Below, one piece after another: positions 24,435-32,215 of a stretch of 39,105 bases of DNA. Under the pieces are notes generated by a model. The model was given only the letters and a program-made list of their open reading frames with translations. It ran no database searches and was not told the origin of the DNA. Source of the stretch: Streptomyces panaciradicis (GTDB lineage Bacteria; Actinomycetota; Actinomycetes; Streptomycetales; Streptomycetaceae); assembly GCF_023516615.1 (NCBI RefSeq), contig NZ_JAMGBF010000151.1, positions 1 through 39,105 of the forward strand. The letters run 5' to 3'. The first letter of the stretch is position 1. Every line of letters begins with the position of its first letter. Position numbers and translations under genes: made by a program.

Positions 24435-25253
24435 CTACGGCTTGCGGGCCAGTCCCGCGGCGATGAGGCGTTCCCAGACGGTGAGTTCCCGGTCGCCGTC
24501 GGAGGACCACGGGTTGTCGTTCTTCTCCGGGCGCCACAACGAGGCGGGCACGATGCCGGGTTCGAGGATCTCCAGGCCGTCGAGCAGAGAAGCGATCTCG
24601 GCGTCGGTGCGCCACCGGCCGCGGCCGAAGGTCTGCTGGAGGACCTTCTCGGCCTCCTCCGTCTCCGGGTTGTTGCCGGAGCGGAAGTGGCTGACGAAGA
24701 AGTAGCTTCCGGAGGGCACCTGATCGCGCCAGAAGCGGACGATGCCGGCCGGGTCCTCCTCGTCGTTGACGTGGTGGAGGATGGCGCTGAACATGACGGC
24801 GACCGGACGGTCGAAGTCGATCATCTCGACGGTGTCCGGGTGGTTGCGGACGGCCTCCGGGTCGCGTACGTCGGCCGCGACGACACGCGTGAACTCGTTG
24901 TTCTCAAGGAGCGCACGGCCGTGGACCAGCACCTGGGGATCGATGTCGACGTAGACGACGCGGGACTCGGGAGCGTGGCGTTGCGCGACCTGGTGGACGT
25001 TGTCGGCGGTCGGCAGACCGCTGCCCAGGTCGATGAACTGACGCACCCCGGTGCTCTTCGCGATCTCCCTGACCGCCCGGGTCAGGGCCGCGCGGTTGGC
25101 GAAGGCGATGGCCACCGACCCGGGCAGGTCGCGTTTGAACACATCGCCGATCTCGCGGTCCACGGCGTAGTTGTCCTTGCCGCCGAGCAAGTAGTCGTAC
25201 ACGCGGGCGATGCTGGGCTTGTTCGGGTCGATGGCGGGGCCTTCGTACGTCAT
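24435..25253 (-). CDS. SAM-dependent methyltransferase, DUF574 (Methyltransf_19) family
   Basis: 272 residues. ATG 25253 is preferred because GGGGAAG is about 10 nt upstream; an ATG nine bases earlier is too close to it. The opening PNKPSIARVYDYLLGGKDNYAVDREIGD is the family fingerprint, here given in part, followed by the SAM-binding FIDLGSGLPTADNVH, VVYVDIDPQVLVHGRALL and VMFSAILHHV. Streptomyces genomes encode many copies of this family. Their substrates are largely unknown, and they occur near regulatory and secondary-metabolism genes. Nothing here points to a substrate. The gene may form a short transcription unit with the YqeY-like gene downstream. Confidence 0.92.
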   Translation of the reverse strand: MTYEGPAIDPNKPSIARVYDYLLGGKDNYAVDREIGDVFKRDLPGSVAIAFANRAALTRAVREIAKSTGVRQFIDLGSGLPTADNVHQVAQRHAPESRVVYVDIDPQVLVHGRALLENNEFTRVVAADVRDPEAVRNHPDTVEMIDFDRPVAVMFSAILHHVNDEEDPAGIVRFWRDQVPSGSYFFVSHFRSGNNPETEEAEKVLQQTFGRGRWRTDAEIASLLDGLEILEPGIVPASLWRPEKNDNPWSSDGDRELTVWERLIAAGLARKP

Positions 25254-25331
25254 GGCGCACATTCTTCCCCGCAATGCGCCCTGACGACCGCGTTTTTGAA
25301 ATCCTCCAAGGATCACGAAACGAGCGGCTCA

Positions 25332-25354
25332 CCCCTCGGAGGCCGTCCGAGGGG
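25332..25354 (-). terminator. Hairpin terminator after the DUF6204 gene
   Basis: CCCCTCGGA (25332-25340) and TCCGAGGGG (25346-25354) make a perfect 9-bp stem with a 5-nt loop, 6 bp beyond the DUF6204 stop codon on the minus strand. No T-run follows. Confidence 0.6.
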
Positions 25355-25360
25355 CGCGGC

Positions 25361-25720
25361 TCAGGCGTTCTTCCGGGCGGCGGCGCGGCGTTGCCGTTTG
25401 CCCAGGGGCGCCTGCGAGAGGTCCTCCGCCTGGGACCGGAGATTCTTGTAGCCGTAACCGCGCTCGGTGAGCCAGGCCCTCGCCGCCTCCTCGGCGCGTG
25501 CGGACGCCTCCAGGATGTCCTCCTCTTCCTCCCCGGAGTCCAGGAACCGGAAGGTGAAGGCGTCACGCGCCGCCACGTCGTAACTGAGGTGACCCTCGGG
25601 TGTGAAGGCCGCGCGCAGCACGTCGTGCTCCGTGGCGCGGGAGAGGAGTTCGGCTCGCTGGTCCGCGTCGAGCCCGTCGAAGACACCGCGGACCGTGATC
25701 CGGAAAGTACGCGTACTCAT
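25361..25720 (-). CDS. DUF6204 family protein
   Basis: A 119-residue protein starting MSTRTFRITVRGVFDGL, with FTFRFLDSGEEEEDILEAS in the middle and RGYGYKNLRSQAEDLSQAPLGKRQRRAAA at the end. I recognise this sequence pattern as the Streptomyces DUF6204 family. The N-terminal strand-helix-strand start is reminiscent of dimeric alpha/beta-barrel proteins, but the acidic middle and the basic C-terminal tail are specific to this group. It has no assigned function. It is monocistronic, with a hairpin right after the stop. Confidence 0.8.
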   Translation of the reverse strand: MSTRTFRITVRGVFDGLDADQRAELLSRATEHDVLRAAFTPEGHLSYDVAARDAFTFRFLDSGEEEEDILEASARAEEAARAWLTERGYGYKNLRSQAEDLSQAPLGKRQRRAAARKNA

Positions 25721-26067
25721 CCCGCGACCCTAGCCAGCGAGATCGACGGCCTCCACCGAATTCAGGTGCCGTCGAACCCCAGGCCGCTTCCTGCGCGACC
25801 CCGCCGAGTACGAGGGCCGACGCGAGCCCTGTCGAGGGCGCGACCAGGGCGTCGGGGGCGCGACCAGGGCGTCGGGGGCGCGATCGGGGCCGCCGCCGGC
25901 ACGCTGTGCCGCGCACTGAAGCCGGCCACAGGGCACTGCGGCCGGCCTCGTGGGGCCGCCGGTGCCACGCGGAGTGGGCTGGCCGGCTGCGCACGGGGTA
26001 CCGGTGGACCCTACGCCTGGGCCGGCCAAAGAGCGCACCTTGGTGTCGTACCCCACGGGAGGCCGCC
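25721..26067. other. 347-bp intergenic region with 20-bp tandem repeat
   Basis: No gene is visible. Two identical 20-bp units (CGACCAGGGCGTCGGGGGCG) occupy 25841-25860 and 25861-25880, flanked by partly matching copies before (25821-25840, second half similar) and after (25881-25892). The rest is unremarkable. A ribosome binding site for the next gene (ACGGGAGG) is at 26055-26062. Confidence 0.7.
25841..25880. repeat. Two identical tandem 20-bp units
   Basis: The units at 25841-25860 and 25861-25880 are identical; a third, degenerate unit follows. Being non-coding and not a multiple of three, the repeat probably reflects replication slippage, though a role as a protein-binding array cannot be excluded. 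Confidence 0.75.
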
Positions 26068-26334
26068 ATGACGAAGCTCGACTCCGTGGCCGAAGGTCTT
26101 GTCGATCAGTTCTTCGCCCAAGGCCAGTCGGCCACCGCGCAGGCGAAGCGCTGGACGGAGGCCGGCGAACTGGACCGGCTCACGGTAAGCCAGCTGCGCC
26201 TGTGGGCCGCCAACCGCGTCCTGGACGCGCCGGCATGGCCCACCGGCGCCGGTGCGGCGCGAGCCACGGCCCTGAAGGAGAGGGACGTACTGATCGGCTG
26301 GCTGGAGGCGCACGGATACCGGGCGCTGGCCTGA
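26068..26334 (+). CDS. Small hypothetical protein
   Basis: 88 residues from ATG 26068 with ACGGGAGG 5 nt upstream, a strong initiation site. The product is predicted mostly helical, with segments SVAEGLVDQFFAQGQS, AKRWTEAGELDRLTVSQLRLWAA and LIGWLEAHGYRALA. The last two-thirds loosely recall small SAP-like helical modules, but not enough to assign a family. I do not recognise it. It lies 58 bp upstream of the SpoIIE pseudogene, on the same strand. Confidence 0.7.
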   Translation: MTKLDSVAEGLVDQFFAQGQSATAQAKRWTEAGELDRLTVSQLRLWAANRVLDAPAWPTGAGAARATALKERDVLIGWLEAHGYRALA

Positions 26335-26392
26335 CCGCTCCCGTCCCGGCGTGCCGGGGTGGAAGAGACGCCGTACGGGGAAGTCGGAGACG

Positions 26393-27279
26393 GTGGACGA
26401 CTTCGAGGTCGATGACGTGGTGCAGCGGGCGCTGGACCGGCTGACCCTGCTCGCGGAGGCGACGACCGGCGCTGTCCAGCACGCTCGACTCGCACAAGGG
26501 CCTGAGCCGGGTGTGCCGGATCCTGGTCCCGCAGCTGGCGGACTGGGCCGCGGTCGACCTGATCGAGGACGACGGCCGGCCGCGCCGGGTCAGCGTCGTG
26601 CACCACGACCCCGACGTCCTGCCGGTCGGCGGCCTGACCGGTGCGCTGCCCCCCGTCCCCGAGGTGCCCGCGGGGCCGCTGGCCAGGGTCCTGGCCGGGG
26701 CCGGCCCGCTGCTGCTGACGTCGGCGGACATGCTCCCCGTCGCACAGGCCGCGGACCCGCTGCACGCGCGGCAGCTGGAACTGTTCGCCCAGCTGGGCAC
26801 GGACACCGCCGTCGTCGCTCCGCTGCGGGCCCGGCGGCAGGTGCTGGGCGCGGTCACCGTGGGCCGCGGTACCGGGCGGGGGCGAGCGCGACGACGGGGC
26901 CTGGACGCTGGACTTCTCCAGCGCGGGACATCCGCCGCCCCTGCTGATCACCCACGACGGCGACACCCGCCATCTGACCGGAGGCCAGGGCCTCCTGCTC
27001 GGCGTCGAACCCGGTGAGCCGCGCCCGCACACCGTCGAGGTGCTGCCCGCCCGCTCCACCGTGCTCCTCTACACCGACGGACTGATCGAGCGACGCGGCG
27101 AGGGCCTGGACGCGGGGATGACCCGGCTGCGTCAGCACGCCGCCGCCCTCGCCCGGGAGTCCATGGACACCTTCTGCGACGAGCTCCTCACCGGGCTGGC
27201 CACCGATCACGCCGACGACGTCGCCGTCCTCGTGGCCCGTCTGCCCGGGCCTTCCCGGCGTGCGGTGCCCGGAGCATGA
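26393..27279 (+). pseudogene. Broken SpoIIE-family phosphatase (GAF-PP2C) gene
   Basis: Three coding pieces lie in different frames. Piece one begins at GTG 26393 (VDDFEVDDVVQRALDRLTLLAEATT). At about 26468 one extra G shifts the frame: removing it restores the expected TALSSTLDSHKGLSRV join. Piece two (to about 26880) is a GAF domain with RILVPQLADWAAVDLIED and TAVVAPLRARRQVLGAVTVG. A deletion with a second frame change then removes the GAF end, the linker and the first half of the phosphatase, including the metal-binding GGDWYD motif. Piece three (about 26885-27279) resumes at FSSAGHPPPLLI, LLYTDGLIERR and ends with DDVAVLVARLP. Without the catalytic Asp it cannot work as a phosphatase. Intact relatives are common STAS-dephosphorylating enzymes. 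Confidence 0.85.
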
Positions 27280-27312
27280 CCGCGTCGAAGCCGTGAGCGC
27301 CTCTGGTCCGTG

Positions 27313-27633
27313 TCAGGTGCGGTACTGCGACAGGACGGCCTGCAGAGCGTCGCCGACGTGGGCGGGCACGGACTTGCCCTGCACGAGGTCCAGTACGTGC
27401 TCGGCGACGACATGTGCGTGCATGGTGAGCATGCGGGAGAGGTCCACCAGGCACCGGGCCGCGTCGTCGAGCGGCATGGGGCCGAGCACCATCAAGGCGC
27501 CCTCCGCCATGCGCAGGGTGGAGCGTGCCGCCAGCACGTGGCTCAGCCGGCTGTGCTCGGCCTCGGCCAGCCCTGGGTGGACGGTGGCCGTCGACAGTTC
27601 CGTGAAACGGGACCGTGGTGCTGGCGACTGCAT
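27313..27633 (-). CDS. ANTAR-like domain protein
   Basis: 106 residues from ATG 27633, chosen for AAGGCGG about 5 nt upstream; a longer open frame to 27828 is not supported. The C-terminal 60 residues (AEGALMVLGPMPLDDAARCLVDLSRMLTMHAHVVAEHVLD) follow the ANTAR pattern A-xx-G-x-LM, then A-xx-L, S and a final A-xx-V helix. ANTAR domains bind paired RNA hairpins and act as transcription antiterminators. The N-terminal part (SRFTELSTATVHPGLAEAEHSRLSHVL) is a short helical region with no sensor domain. The match is by pattern only; the conserved aromatic residues of classical ANTAR proteins are not all present. Confidence 0.55.
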   Translation of the reverse strand: MQSPAPRSRFTELSTATVHPGLAEAEHSRLSHVLAARSTLRMAEGALMVLGPMPLDDAARCLVDLSRMLTMHAHVVAEHVLDLVQGKSVPAHVGDALQAVLSQYRT

Positions 27634-27824
27634 GTGACCGCCTTGTCGTGAAGCAGAGAACATCTGTCTTACCCGGCTTGCGCGGACCGACGTCGAGGGC
27701 GGAGGCAGTGTCGCACGACGCCCACGCGTACGGGTTCCATGTCTCTTCCCCTTGAGACGCCGCCCCGGATGCGCCCATGGCCGTACGGGTTGCCTCGCGG
27801 CGGAGTGAACCCTCCCGCCTCCTG

Positions 27825-28781
27825 TCATGCCGACAGGTGCCGGGCGAGCCAGTCCGTGCGGGTGCGGCGGGCCGTCGCCGAGATCCGTGCCTGCGGGAAC
27901 AGGGCGTCGAACCCGTGGAAACCGCCTGCCCAGACGTGGAGTTCGGCCTGACCGCCGGCCGCCCAGATGCGGGAGGCGTAGTCCACGTCCTCGTCGCGGA
28001 AGACCTCCGCGGAGCCGGTGTCGATGTACGTCGTGGGCAGGCCGGCAAGGTCGCCGGCGAGCGCGGGGGAGACGTGTGCGGGAATCGCGTCGTCGGTGAG
28101 ATCACCGAGGAGCGCGCGCCATCCGAAGGCGTTCATCTCGCCGGTCCACACGCCCGGCACGCCGGAGTACTGACGGCTGGAGGGTGTGGTGCCGCGGTGG
28201 TCGAGCATGGGGCAGATCAGCACCTGGGCCGTGATCGCCGGCGTACCCAGGTCGCGGGCGAGCAGGGCGACCCCGGCGGCGAGGCCTCCGCCCGCGCTGG
28301 CGCCCGCGACGATGATCCGGTCGGGATCGACGCCGAGTTCGGTGGCGTGCTCCGCGACCCAGAGCAGTCCCTGGTAGCAGTCGTCGACGGGGACGGTGCC
28401 GGTGGCTTCCGGGGCGAGCCGGTACTCGACGCTCACCACGACCGCGCCGAGCTCGTCGAGCCATTCCAGGGGGATGTCGATCTGGGAGAACCGGTCGCCC
28501 ATGACCATGCCGCCGCCGTGTATCCAGTAGACGCAGGGAGCGGTCCCGGCGCGGCCGGCGTGTGCGGGGCGGTAGACCGACAGGGGGAGGGGAACACCGT
28601 CGCCGGCGGGCACGGTGATCTCGCGCCGGTCGACCCGCCGGTGGGCGAGGAGGGTGTCGACGGGCGTGGAGGGGAGCCGGCGGAGCGTGCCGAGGACTTC
28701 CGTGTCGAGCCGGGACATGAGCGGCATGCCGGTGAGCAGGTCACGGAGTTCGGGGTCGAGGGCGGGGCGTGCGGTGGTCAT
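27825..28781 (-). CDS. Alpha/beta hydrolase, hormone-sensitive-lipase-like
   Basis: 318 residues. The HSL-type oxyanion motif HGGGM lies at 88-92, the nucleophile elbow GASAGGG at 160-166 (Ser162), and the catalytic Asp263 (in FRDED) and His289 (in GFHGFD) complete the triad. The spacing and the VEYRLAPE segment after the first strand are typical for family IV carboxylesterases. No signal peptide is present, so it is cytoplasmic. It lies 60 bp downstream of the monooxygenase gene in the same direction, and both face away from the AraC regulator, so a small operon cleaving an acyl ester or lactone substrate is likely. Confidence 0.9.
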   Translation of the reverse strand: MTTARPALDPELRDLLTGMPLMSRLDTEVLGTLRRLPSTPVDTLLAHRRVDRREITVPAGDGVPLPLSVYRPAHAGRAGTAPCVYWIHGGGMVMGDRFSQIDIPLEWLDELGAVVVSVEYRLAPEATGTVPVDDCYQGLLWVAEHATELGVDPDRIIVAGASAGGGLAAGVALLARDLGTPAITAQVLICPMLDHRGTTPSSRQYSGVPGVWTGEMNAFGWRALLGDLTDDAIPAHVSPALAGDLAGLPTTYIDTGSAEVFRDEDVDYASRIWAAGGQAELHVWAGGFHGFDALFPQARISATARRTRTDWLARHLSA

Positions 28782-28841
28782 CGGGTGCTGCCTTTCGTGG
28801 AGTGGTTCAGGGAGAGGGAGAGGGAGAGAGAAAGGGGGGCC

Positions 28842-29159
28842 TCAGAACGCGGCCCGGCCGCGGACCGGGACGTGGTCGGTGTACTCGGACTCCTTGGCCA
28901 GCAGCTCGCCGATCCGCGCCACGATGGCCTGGGCGGCCTCGCCGGCGAAGATCCGGTGGTGGTCCTCCTCGCTGGTCCAGCCCTCGATGACGTGGACCAC
29001 GTCCTGGTCGGACGCGGAGCGCGAGACGAGATAGACCAGGCAGTGTTCGCTCGTCCCCGGGCTGCCCTCGTCCAGGCCGGTCAGCAGCAGGTCGACGAGC
29101 CGGTCGCCCATTCCGGGCCGCGCGGTCAGAGTGGCGGAGAAACCATAGGTGGCGATCAT
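28842..29159 (-). CDS. Antibiotic biosynthesis monooxygenase (ABM/YgiN-like) domain protein
   Basis: 105 residues from ATG 29159 (AGAGG about 7 nt upstream); the longer frame to 29471 is not supported. The product has the ferredoxin-like ABM layout: MIATYGFSATLTARPGMGDRLVDLLL at the start, CLVYLVSRSASDQDVVHVIEGW with the conserved Trp, then HHRIFAGEAAQAIVARI and a final VRGRAAF strand. Such proteins act as small cofactorless monooxygenases on quinones, or as heme/quinone-binding proteins. It is probably the first gene of the ABM-hydrolase pair. Between them lies a purine-rich stretch at 28810-28840 which, on the coding strand, is pyrimidine-rich. Confidence 0.85.
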   Translation of the reverse strand: MIATYGFSATLTARPGMGDRLVDLLLTGLDEGSPGTSEHCLVYLVSRSASDQDVVHVIEGWTSEEDHHRIFAGEAAQAIVARIGELLAKESEYTDHVPVRGRAAF

Positions 29160-29289
29160 GGAAGCCTCTTCTCGGTCGAGGGAATGCCGTGTGCTCTTGC
29201 TGATCCCAGTCAACCGCTCTGACCTGCGCAAACGATAGACCGATGCTCTCCCGCACTTGCACGATCCTCCCGGCTCGGGGAGCAGGGGT
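29160..29289. promoter_or_regulatory. Divergent promoter region, AraC regulator versus monooxygenase/hydrolase operon
   Basis: 130 bp between two outward-reading units. A purine-rich GAGAAGAGG serves the monooxygenase (29166-29174 on the minus strand) and GGGGAGCAGGGG the AraC gene (29278-29288). No clear operator palindrome is visible; AraC proteins bind direct repeats, which I could not define. Confidence 0.5.
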
Positions 29290-30219
29290 ATGGATCGGTG
29301 CTGGAATGGGGGCATGTGCCTGGAAGAGCTCCGCACCTTGCTGGCCCGCCACGCCCGACCGGACTGGACGACGGCCGTCGAGGGCGTCCTGATCTCCAAG
29401 GTGGACCGGCCGGATCCGCCGTCGCCGACGATGTCCGGCACGGTCTTCGCCCTCATCGCGCAGGGCGCCAAGCGCCTCGCCCTCGGCGACCGCGTCTACG
29501 CCTACGGCCCCGGCCAGTACCTGGTCGCCTCGGTCGACCTGCCCGTCACGGGAGAGTTCCTCCAGGCCGACCCCGAGCGGCCGGCCCTCGGTTTCGGCAT
29601 GACGCTGGAGGCCTCCGCCATCGCCGAGCTGTTGCTGCAGGCGGGGCCCGGAGACATTCCCCGCGCCGGCGCGGGCGTGCCCTCGGGCATCGCCGTCAGT
29701 GACGCGCCCGTGCCGCTGCTGGACGCGGTGGTCCGGCTGCTGCGTCTTCTGGACGAACCCCGCGACCGCGCGGTGCTGGCGCCCCTGATCAAGCGCGAGA
29801 TCCTGTGGCGGCTGATCACCGGTGACCAGGGGGCGACGGTGCGTCAGCTCGGCCTCGCCGACAGCGGACTGAGTCACATCTCCCGGGCCGTGCGCTGGAT
29901 CCGCGAGCACTACACGGAGCCCTTCCGGGTCGAGGACGTCGCGCGGATGTCCGGGATGAGCCCGTCCGCCTTCTACCGCAACTTCCAGGCGGTGACCGCG
30001 ATGAGCCCCATCCAGTTCCAGAAGCAGATCCGGCTGCAGGAGGCCCGGCTGCTGCTCGCCACCCACCCGGGCGATGTCACCGGGGTCGGCCGGCGCGTCG
30101 GCTACGACAACCCCTCGCAGTTCAGCCGGGAGTACCGCCGCCAGTTCGGCGCACCCCCGAGCCGGGACGCCACCCGTCTCCGCGACTCCGCGCGCACCCC
30201 CGCGACCGTCCTGCCCTGA
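29290..30219 (+). CDS. AraC-family transcriptional regulator with cupin-like N-terminal domain
   Basis: 309 residues counting from ATG 29290 with a strong GGGGAGCAGGGG site; ATG 29314 (MCLEELRTLLARHARPD) matches the usual family N-terminus and is an alternative. The N-terminal 180 residues match the AraC_N type that binds small ligands (ALIAQGAKRLALGDRVYAYGPGQYLVASVDLPV, given in parts). The C-terminal double helix-turn-helix lies at about 195-295 with IREHYTEPFRVEDVARMSGMSPSAFYRNFQAVTAMSPIQF and RVGYDNPSQFSREYRRQFG. It is divergent to the monooxygenase/hydrolase operon and 155 bp upstream of an SDR gene reading the same way, so it probably controls both. The ligand is unknown. Confidence 0.92.
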   Translation: MDRCWNGGMCLEELRTLLARHARPDWTTAVEGVLISKVDRPDPPSPTMSGTVFALIAQGAKRLALGDRVYAYGPGQYLVASVDLPVTGEFLQADPERPALGFGMTLEASAIAELLLQAGPGDIPRAGAGVPSGIAVSDAPVPLLDAVVRLLRLLDEPRDRAVLAPLIKREILWRLITGDQGATVRQLGLADSGLSHISRAVRWIREHYTEPFRVEDVARMSGMSPSAFYRNFQAVTAMSPIQFQKQIRLQEARLLLATHPGDVTGVGRRVGYDNPSQFSREYRRQFGAPPSRDATRLRDSARTPATVLP

Positions 30220-30374
30220 CGGACGCGCAGCGGCAGGATCGTGCACGCAGCGGAGAGGATAGATCTACCGTCCTCCCAGGTCAGAGCTGTGGAATGGGAT
30301 CCGTACCCCCCACCCTTCGCCGCGCGGCAGGACATTCCCGCCCGCGGATCCCCTTCCGTCGTGAGGACTTCGTC

Positions 30375-31124
30375 ATGAACACCGTTCTGATCACCGGCAC
30401 TTCGTCCGGCTACGGGCAGCAGACCGCCCGCCACTTCCACGCTCAGGGGTGGAACGTCGTCGCCACCATGCGCACCCCGCGCCCGGGCCTGCTGCCCGAG
30501 TCGGACCGGTTCCGCGTCGTCGCGCTCGACGTGACCGACCCCGAGAGCATCGCGGCGGCCGTCGAGGCGGCAGGTCCCGTCGACGTCCTGGTCAACAACG
30601 CGGGTGTCCCCTCGATCGGCGTGTTCGAGGGCACCCCCATGGCCCGTGTGCGCGAGGTCTTCGAGACCAACACCTTCGGCGTAATGGCGATGACGCAGGC
30701 GGTGCTGCCCCAGCTGCGGGAGCGCGGGTCCGGAGTGGTGGTCAACGTGACCTCCAGCGTGGTGCTGGGCCACATGCCGCTGTCGGCCGTCTACAAGGCG
30801 AGCAAGATGGCCGTGGAGGGGTTCACCGCCTCCCTGGCCCTCGAACTCGAGCCGTTCGGCGTGCGGGCCAGGGCCGTCGAGCCGGGCGCCTGCCTGACGA
30901 CGAACTTCGCGGCCAGGGCGACGAACGGCACCGCACCGGAGGAGCTGGTGCCGGAGCCGTACAGGGCCTTCGCGAGGAAGGCCATGGCCGACTTCAGCGG
31001 CCAGGAACTGTTCACCCGGGAAAGCGACGTGGCGGAGACGGTGTGGCGAGCCGTGCACGACACCACCGGACAGCTCCGGTTCCCCGCGGGTGCGGACGCG
31101 GTCCGGCTCGCCCAGGCGAAGTGA
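30375..31124 (+). CDS. SDR-family oxidoreductase
   Basis: 249 residues from ATG 30375 (GTGAGGA about 8 nt upstream). This is a classical short-chain dehydrogenase: cofactor motif TGTSSGYG at 7-14, NNAG at 74-77, catalytic Ser at 127-128 and YKASK (Tyr140, Lys144). The Arg in TMRT after the second strand suggests a preference for NADPH. The C-terminal region after the catalytic Lys (PGACLTTNFAARA) forms the substrate lid. It probably reduces or oxidises the small molecule handled by the AraC-controlled hydrolase/monooxygenase pair. It is followed by a strong hairpin. Confidence 0.93.
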   Translation: MNTVLITGTSSGYGQQTARHFHAQGWNVVATMRTPRPGLLPESDRFRVVALDVTDPESIAAAVEAAGPVDVLVNNAGVPSIGVFEGTPMARVREVFETNTFGVMAMTQAVLPQLRERGSGVVVNVTSSVVLGHMPLSAVYKASKMAVEGFTASLALELEPFGVRARAVEPGACLTTNFAARATNGTAPEELVPEPYRAFARKAMADFSGQELFTRESDVAETVWRAVHDTTGQLRFPAGADAVRLAQAK

Positions 31125-31149
31125 CGGGCCCGCGGCGGGAGTTGGCACA

Positions 31150-31192
31150 ACTGCCGGCTCACCCGGCGCAACGGTCGGCCGGGTTCGGCAGT
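31150..31192 (+). terminator. Hairpin terminator after the SDR gene
   Basis: ACTGCCG (31150-31156) pairs with CGGCAGT (31186-31192), and ACCCGGC (31161-31167) with GCCGGGT (31178-31184), giving a 14-bp two-part stem with a small bulge and a 10-nt loop, 26 bp after the stop. No T-run follows. Confidence 0.6.
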
Positions 31193-31288
31193 CGTACGGG
31201 GTGACACACGTCCGTTCACAGCTCTCACCGCCAAGCGCCGTCGCTCGTGGGGTGGTTGGCAACAGGGCCTTTGTTCCTGGGAGGAATC

Positions 31289-32137
31289 ATGATCCACAGA
31301 CCTGTTGCCGGCGTGCTGCGGCGCGGCGCGGTGGCCGGCGTCGTCGCCGGCCTGGTGGTGGGGGCCGCCGCCTCGGCCGACGCCACGTCCCGCACCACGT
31401 CCGGCACGGCGTCCGGCAGCGCGTCCGGCCCGGCGTCCGGCAGCACGTCCCGCACCGCACTCGGCGACCCCGTGGTCAGCGGCGCCACCGTCAACTCCGG
31501 GCACGACGTGATCGTGGGCATCACGCACGACGTGTCCTTCCCGGTCACCGTCACCGGCTCGGACGACTCCGGGCTGCTGTACGCCGACGTGGATCTGAAG
31601 GGACCGCACGGCGGCTTCTACACCACTGACACCCAGTGCGAGAGCGCGACGGCGTGCACGATGGCGTTCACCGTCAACGCCCATCCCGCCCCGGGGAGCG
31701 ACGATCCCGTGGACCTGGCGAACGCCAACGCGGGCACCTGGTCGGTCGATGCCCTGGTCGACGCCCAGGACGGCGATTCGGTGTACGCCCCGAACGTGGG
31801 GTCGTTCAGCCTCAAGCGGGCGGCACGGCTGACCGTGAACGCCGCACCGGAGCCGGTCGCCAAGGGCCACTGGATCACCGTCACCGGCAAGCTCGTCCGC
31901 GCCAACTGGGACACCTACCGGTACGCGGGTTACGCGGGCCGAGCGGTCCAGCTCCAGTTCCGGCCCAAGGACAGCAGCACCTACACCACGGTGGCCACGG
32001 CGACCACCAGCACCACCGGCACGCTCTCGACCAAGGTCAAGGCGGTCCGGGACGGCTACTGGCGCTGGAACTTCGCGGGCAGCACGACCACCGGGCCCGC
32101 CAAGGCCGCCGGCGACTACGTCGACGTACGCCCCTGA
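31289..32137 (+). CDS. Secreted protein of unknown function with low-complexity Thr/Ser/Gly linker
   Basis: 282 residues from ATG 31289 (GGGAGGA about 6 nt upstream). A signal peptide (VLRRGAVAGVVAGLVVGAAASADA) is followed by a repetitive linker of about 25 residues made of T/S-x-G/R-T units (TSGTASGSASGPASGSTSR). The mature part holds two beta-rich domains: the first with HDVIVGITHDVSFPVTVTGSDDSG and a disulfide-capable Cys pair (CESATAC), the second with HWITVTGKLVRANWDTYRYAGYAGRAVQLQF and a closing GYWRWNFAGS. I recall similar Streptomyces secreted proteins annotated only as hypothetical or calcium-binding. The second domain looks like an Ig-like adhesion or binding fold. No enzyme motif is seen. 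Confidence 0.82.
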   Translation: MIHRPVAGVLRRGAVAGVVAGLVVGAAASADATSRTTSGTASGSASGPASGSTSRTALGDPVVSGATVNSGHDVIVGITHDVSFPVTVTGSDDSGLLYADVDLKGPHGGFYTTDTQCESATACTMAFTVNAHPAPGSDDPVDLANANAGTWSVDALVDAQDGDSVYAPNVGSFSLKRAARLTVNAAPEPVAKGHWITVTGKLVRANWDTYRYAGYAGRAVQLQFRPKDSSTYTTVATATTSTTGTLSTKVKAVRDGYWRWNFAGSTTTGPAKAAGDYVDVRP

Positions 32138-32164
32138 GCCGCGAGCCCGGCACCCGATCGTGAT

Positions 32165-32203
32165 CCTCCGGAGCGGGCCCTCGGCGAGGACCGGCTCCGG
32201 AGG
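32165..32203. terminator. Bidirectional terminator between secreted protein and GH6 genes
   Basis: CCTCCGGAGC (32165-32174) and GCTCCGGAGG (32194-32203) form a perfect 10-bp stem with a 19-nt loop between two convergent genes, 27 and 13 bp from their stops. Confidence 0.75.
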
Positions 32204-32215
32204 CACTTCACGGCG

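Noticed and set aside
28810..28840. Purine-rich tract between hydrolase and monooxygenase genes as a structured regulatory element
   Set aside because: It has simple GGGAGA repeats but no stem or known motif; may reflect slippage only.
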